From GWE2-42-39 sp034003625 (lineage in GTDB: Bacteria > Bacteroidota > Bacteroidia > Bacteroidales > Prolixibacteraceae), in contig JAVEYG010000021.1 in the NCBI GenBank assembly GCA_034003625.1, positions 23,353 to 87,352 of the forward strand: a stretch of DNA of 64,000 bases. Reading direction: 5' to 3'. Both the position numbers and the translations under genes were made by a program. Under the pieces are notes generated by a model. That model did no database searches, was not told the origin of the DNA, and was given only the letters and a program-made list of their open reading frames with translations. Of this stretch, positions 61,803 through 64,000 are shown one piece after another (within the stretch, counting starts at the first letter, position 1; the number at the start of each line of letters is the position of its first letter).

Positions 61803-61820
61803 CAAAAAGAGCTCTTTTTG
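61803..61820. promoter_or_regulatory. 18-base perfect palindrome upstream of the isoprenoid synthase-like gene
   Basis: caaaaagagctctttttg, perfect over 18 bases, 43-60 bases before the start codon at 61760. Could be an operator. The stretch 61761-62075 otherwise holds the tRNA promoter and a repeated CCGATAAA pair (near 61848 and 61861). Confidence 0.5.
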
Positions 61821-62003
61821 AATATATTCTCACCATTTTTCCGATAAACGATTGTTTTTTGCCGATAAATCAGCATTCCATGTCTTCTTTAATTCCTACC
61901 GGCAATATGCCCGGACAGTTTTTAAGTAACTCTTGTCAGCCCTAAAAAGGCCGTACTATTTAATACATCGCAAAACATTCTTGATCCAATCTTTTTTCAA
62001 TGC

Positions 62004-62039
62004 TTTGACAAATCAGGTCTTAAAATTTTTCTATATTTG
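62004..62039 (+). promoter_or_regulatory. Promoter of tRNA-Leu
   Basis: TTTG (62004-62007) and TATATTTG (62032-62039, exact TAnnTTTG). The spacer is 24 bases, longer than the usual 19-22, so the -33 assignment is weak. Leader to the tRNA is about 30 bases. Confidence 0.5.
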
Positions 62040-62075
62040 CAGCGCTTAAAAAAGAAACAAAGTTCTGATTTTATT

Positions 62076-62159
62076 GCCCAGATGGTGAAATTGGTAGACA
62101 CGCCAGCTTGAGGGGCTGGTGCCGGTTACGGTGTGCAAGTTCGAGTCTTGTTCTGGGCA
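62076..62159 (+). tRNA. tRNA-Leu (anticodon GAG)
   Basis: 84 bases: acceptor GCCCAGA/TCTGGGC pairs exactly, anticodon arm CCAGC-TTGAGGG-GCTGG gives anticodon GAG (reads CUC/CUU), a long variable arm (TGCCGGTTACGGTGT) as expected for leucine, and a T arm with TTCGAGT. CCA is not encoded; discriminator base is A. Directly upstream of a tyrosine recombinase gene, a common integration arrangement. Confidence 0.97.
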
Positions 62160-62177
62160 CTAATAAAGATTCAAATT

Positions 62178-62221
62178 AAAACAAAAGCGCTTAAATTCAA
62201 TGATTTAAGCGCTTTTGTTTT
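62178..62221. terminator. Strong terminator after tRNA-Leu
   Basis: 19-base perfect stem aaaacaaaagcgcttaaat/atttaagcgcttttgtttt with a 6-base loop. The T-rich outer arm completes a bidirectional terminator between tRNA and integrase. Confidence 0.85.
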
Positions 62222-62240
62222 GAGGGACCAAATTAAAAAA

Positions 62241-62309
62241 TGGTCGCGGAAACCAAAGAAAAAGCGACAAAATCGAGACCAAGCACCAAAATAATTTTCT
62301 TGGTCGCGG
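62241..62309. repeat. Direct repeat tggtcgcgg, 60 bases apart
   Basis: Exact 9-base copies at 62241-62249 and 62301-62309 (cttggtcgcgg and aatggtcgcgg), with an inverted accaag/cttggt element between. They lie in the gap between tRNA and integrase where recombinase arm-binding sites would be expected. The 286-base gap 62160-62445 holds only this and the terminator. Confidence 0.5.
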
Positions 62310-62445
62310 CAAATCACGCAACAAATTGATTCAAAACATTTTATTTGATTCTTTTTGACCCATTTTGCTACTTTTTAAAAAAGTCAGAATGAGGTATTTT
62401 AGATCGTCCACAGGACTTGATTTTTGAATTTTTAATTGTCGTATC

Positions 62446-63660
62446 ATGAAAATTATTATCAACTTTTTATTGAGGAAAAACAGGAAATCAGTAGATGGCA
62501 GATCATCGATTTGCGTAAGGTATACTTACCGCAGTACCCGTACCGAACTCTCAACCGGCATGTACGCGTCATCAGAACAATGGGACATCTCCCGGCAAAG
62601 GATAAAAGATAAAATCAGTGGGTCAAAGGTCTTGAATGAACGTCTTGACCGGATGAAGATCGAGATATTGGATGTTTTCAACCAACTTAGGTCTGCAAAT
62701 GAAGATTTTGATGCAAACACAATCAAACAAAAGCTGTTGAATATCCAGGAATCTAAAGGTATTTTGGATGTATTTGATTATTATTTGGATAGTATCCTTG
62801 CCAAGTTAAACAAGGGTTATTCAATGGAGACCTACAAGCACTATAAATCCTCCCGAAAGCGTTTGGCTGATTTTATTAATTTGAAGTTAAAAAGACCTGA
62901 TATATCAGTTCTGTGTATTGATTACAAATTCCTCGATGCCTTTGATGTGTTTATCAAAAAAGATTTCAACAATACCCAAAATACAGCGTGGAATTACCAT
63001 AAACATCTTCGACGTGTATTGAACCTTGCTGTTTCAATGGATTATATCGATAAAAACCCTTACTCAAAATTTAAAGTAGGTTTGGATGAAACCCACCGGG
63101 AGATTCTTTCAACTGAGGAACTGAAGAGGATTGAAGAAAAGAAGATACTGATTGAACGGCTGGCTGTTGTCCGTGATATTTTTGTATTTGCCTGCTACAC
63201 CGGACTTTCATTCTCAGATATCGCCAAGCTCAGCCATGTTCACCTTCAACAAAAGCCTGACGGAAAAGAATGGATCATTATTGACCGGTCAAAAACGAAC
63301 AACAGGTGCCGGATCCCCCTACTTCCCAAAGCGAAGGAGACATTGAAAAAATACGAAGATTATCCAAAAACTTCCGTTAAAGATATTTTGCTTCCTGTAT
63401 TGACCAATCAAAAAATGAATAGCTATCTGAAAGAATTGGGGGATATCTGTGGTATCAATAAGAATATTACCATGCACATTGCAAGACACACTTTTGCAAC
63501 AACGGTGACCCTGGGCAATGGAGTACCGATTGAAACAGTGTCAAAGTTACTTGGGCATTCTTCTTTAAAAACTACACAGATTTATGCAAAGGTATTGGAC
63601 AAAAAAATATCTGAGGATATGGACATTTTAGAAGCAAAATTGTGCAGCAATAACAACTAA
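62446..63660 (+). CDS. Tyrosine recombinase/integrase at tRNA-Leu
   Basis: 404 residues: N-terminal arm-DNA-binding domain (about 1-85, VRYTYRSTRTELSTGMYASS), SAM-like core-binding domain (about 105-205, LDVFDYYLDSILAKLNKGYS) and catalytic domain (about 215-390). Visible catalytic residues are K283 (DRSKTNN), H344 and R347 (HIARHTFAT), H371 (LGHSSLKT) and nucleophile Y380 (QIYAKV). The first arginine is replaced by serine (S255, CYTGLSFSD), as in IntDOT of Bacteroides conjugative transposons (known). Adjacent to the tRNA, so it probably inserted an element there. Confidence 0.93.
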   Translation: MKIIINFLLRKNRKSVDGRSSICVRYTYRSTRTELSTGMYASSEQWDISRQRIKDKISGSKVLNERLDRMKIEILDVFNQLRSANEDFDANTIKQKLLNIQESKGILDVFDYYLDSILAKLNKGYSMETYKHYKSSRKRLADFINLKLKRPDISVLCIDYKFLDAFDVFIKKDFNNTQNTAWNYHKHLRRVLNLAVSMDYIDKNPYSKFKVGLDETHREILSTEELKRIEEKKILIERLAVVRDIFVFACYTGLSFSDIAKLSHVHLQQKPDGKEWIIIDRSKTNNRCRIPLLPKAKETLKKYEDYPKTSVKDILLPVLTNQKMNSYLKELGDICGINKNITMHIARHTFATTVTLGNGVPIETVSKLLGHSSLKTTQIYAKVLDKKISEDMDILEAKLCSNNN

Positions 63661-63849
63661 TTTGAAATAACGGGTAACGAAATGACAACGAGATTGGATC
63701 TTCTGTAATGATTCATATGCGATTTACTACGGAAAACGTAATACTCCGCAAATTAAAACAACAAATTCTGTTGATTACAAACGACAAATAATACTAAAAT
63801 GTCGATTGAAAACGACAGAATCTTCAACCAGAGAACTGCTGCGACAACA

Positions 63850-63870
63850 AAAAAGAGCCTTTCGGCTCTT
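63850..63870 (-). terminator. Intrinsic terminator of the ssb gene
   Basis: On the minus strand AAGAGCC/GGCTCTT stem with a 4-5 base loop, followed by TTTTTT. Three bases after the ssb stop. Confidence 0.8.
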
Positions 63871-63873
63871 GAC

Positions 63874-64000
63874 TTAGAATGGAAGATCGTCTTCCGGTTC
63901 GGGTGCAGGATCTTCCTCTGCTTCTGATTCTTTTATATCAGAATCATTACCCGCAGTTTCATCCGACTCACGGGTCTGAAAATAGCAGGTGTGGGTACGA
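63874..64000 (-). CDS. ssb: Single-stranded DNA-binding protein, C-terminal tail (cut by window edge)
   Basis: Only the last 41 residues are in the window, reading leftward to a TAA at 63874-63876. The sequence is acidic and ends in PEPEDDLPF, the conserved C-terminal tip by which SSB recruits partner proteins. The oligonucleotide-binding domain lies outside. Located downstream of the integrase on the opposite strand, it may belong to the integrated element. The stretch 63661-63849 holds no gene that I can see. Confidence 0.8.
   Translation of the reverse strand, partial: RTHTCYFQTRESDETAGNDSDIKESEAEEDPAPEPEDDLPF

Noticed and set aside
62160..64000. Second copy of the tRNA-Leu 3' end (attachment repeat)
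   Set aside because: Not present to the right edge of the window, so element boundaries cannot be fixed.

Overview
The window looks like a chromosomal segment of a Bacteroidota bacterium, probably near Marinilabiliales/Prolixibacteraceae (the order is an inference). The evidence is a SusC-type outer-membrane receptor with its ECF sigma factor and FecR-like anti-sigma factor, many lipid-A-leaning or outer-membrane genes, FatA-type thioesterase, DPP IV, a DUF5683 gene in the parA-parB-mltD cluster, and promoters of the Bacteroidota type (TTTG, 21 bases, TAnnTTTG) with few Shine-Dalgarno sequences.

Left end (1-7.7 kb, all on the minus strand): a sialic-acid/host-glycan locus. A FadR/GntR-type regulator leads a NanM-like mutarotase/epimerase, an N-acetylneuraminate lyase and an exported sialidase; behind them lie an ECF sigma factor, its FecR partner and the start of a SusC receptor cut by the window edge. 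No ManNAc epimerase, kinase or dedicated sialic-acid transporter is visible here.

8-13.8 kb: an exported Fe/Mn superoxide dismutase, DsbD, then on the other strand an MBOAT acyltransferase translationally coupled to an SGNH hydrolase, probably an envelope O-acylation pair. 14-21.6 kb (minus): the parA-parB-DUF5683-mltD operon, a HldE-type sugar kinase and PriA. 21.8-28.3 kb: zwf and pgl (oxidative pentose phosphate branch, without gnd), a GH15 hydrolase, and divergently a fused trehalose-phosphate synthase/phosphatase. 28.3-30.5 kb: creatininase-family hydrolase and a Tat-exported Gfo/Idh/MocA oxidoreductase.

30.8-37.3 kb (plus): a TetR-controlled operon with a LolA-like protein, two FtsX-type permeases, a LolD-type ATPase, a CAP-domain protein and a predicted beta-barrel; this reads as one envelope export system and is the most system-like uncharacterised locus in the window. 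37.4-53.9 kb: BatA-like membrane protein, ornithine aminotransferase, a 1429-residue AsmA-like protein, histidine kinase, Map, acyl-ACP thioesterase, GH106-like hydrolase, and a two-component pair. 52.9-58.1 kb (minus): a fructosamine-kinase/SIS pair and the thrS-infC-rpmI-rplT operon, in which infC appears to start at ATA behind a perfect Shine-Dalgarno sequence. 58.2-61.8 kb: DPP IV and an orphan class I isoprenoid-synthase-like protein.

Right end (62-64 kb): tRNA-Leu(GAG) with a strong terminator, directly followed by a tyrosine recombinase of the IntDOT-like type and the tail of an ssb gene, the likely left edge of an integrated element. Several dispersed intergenic repeats are scattered through the window, one of them read into the start of a permease gene.
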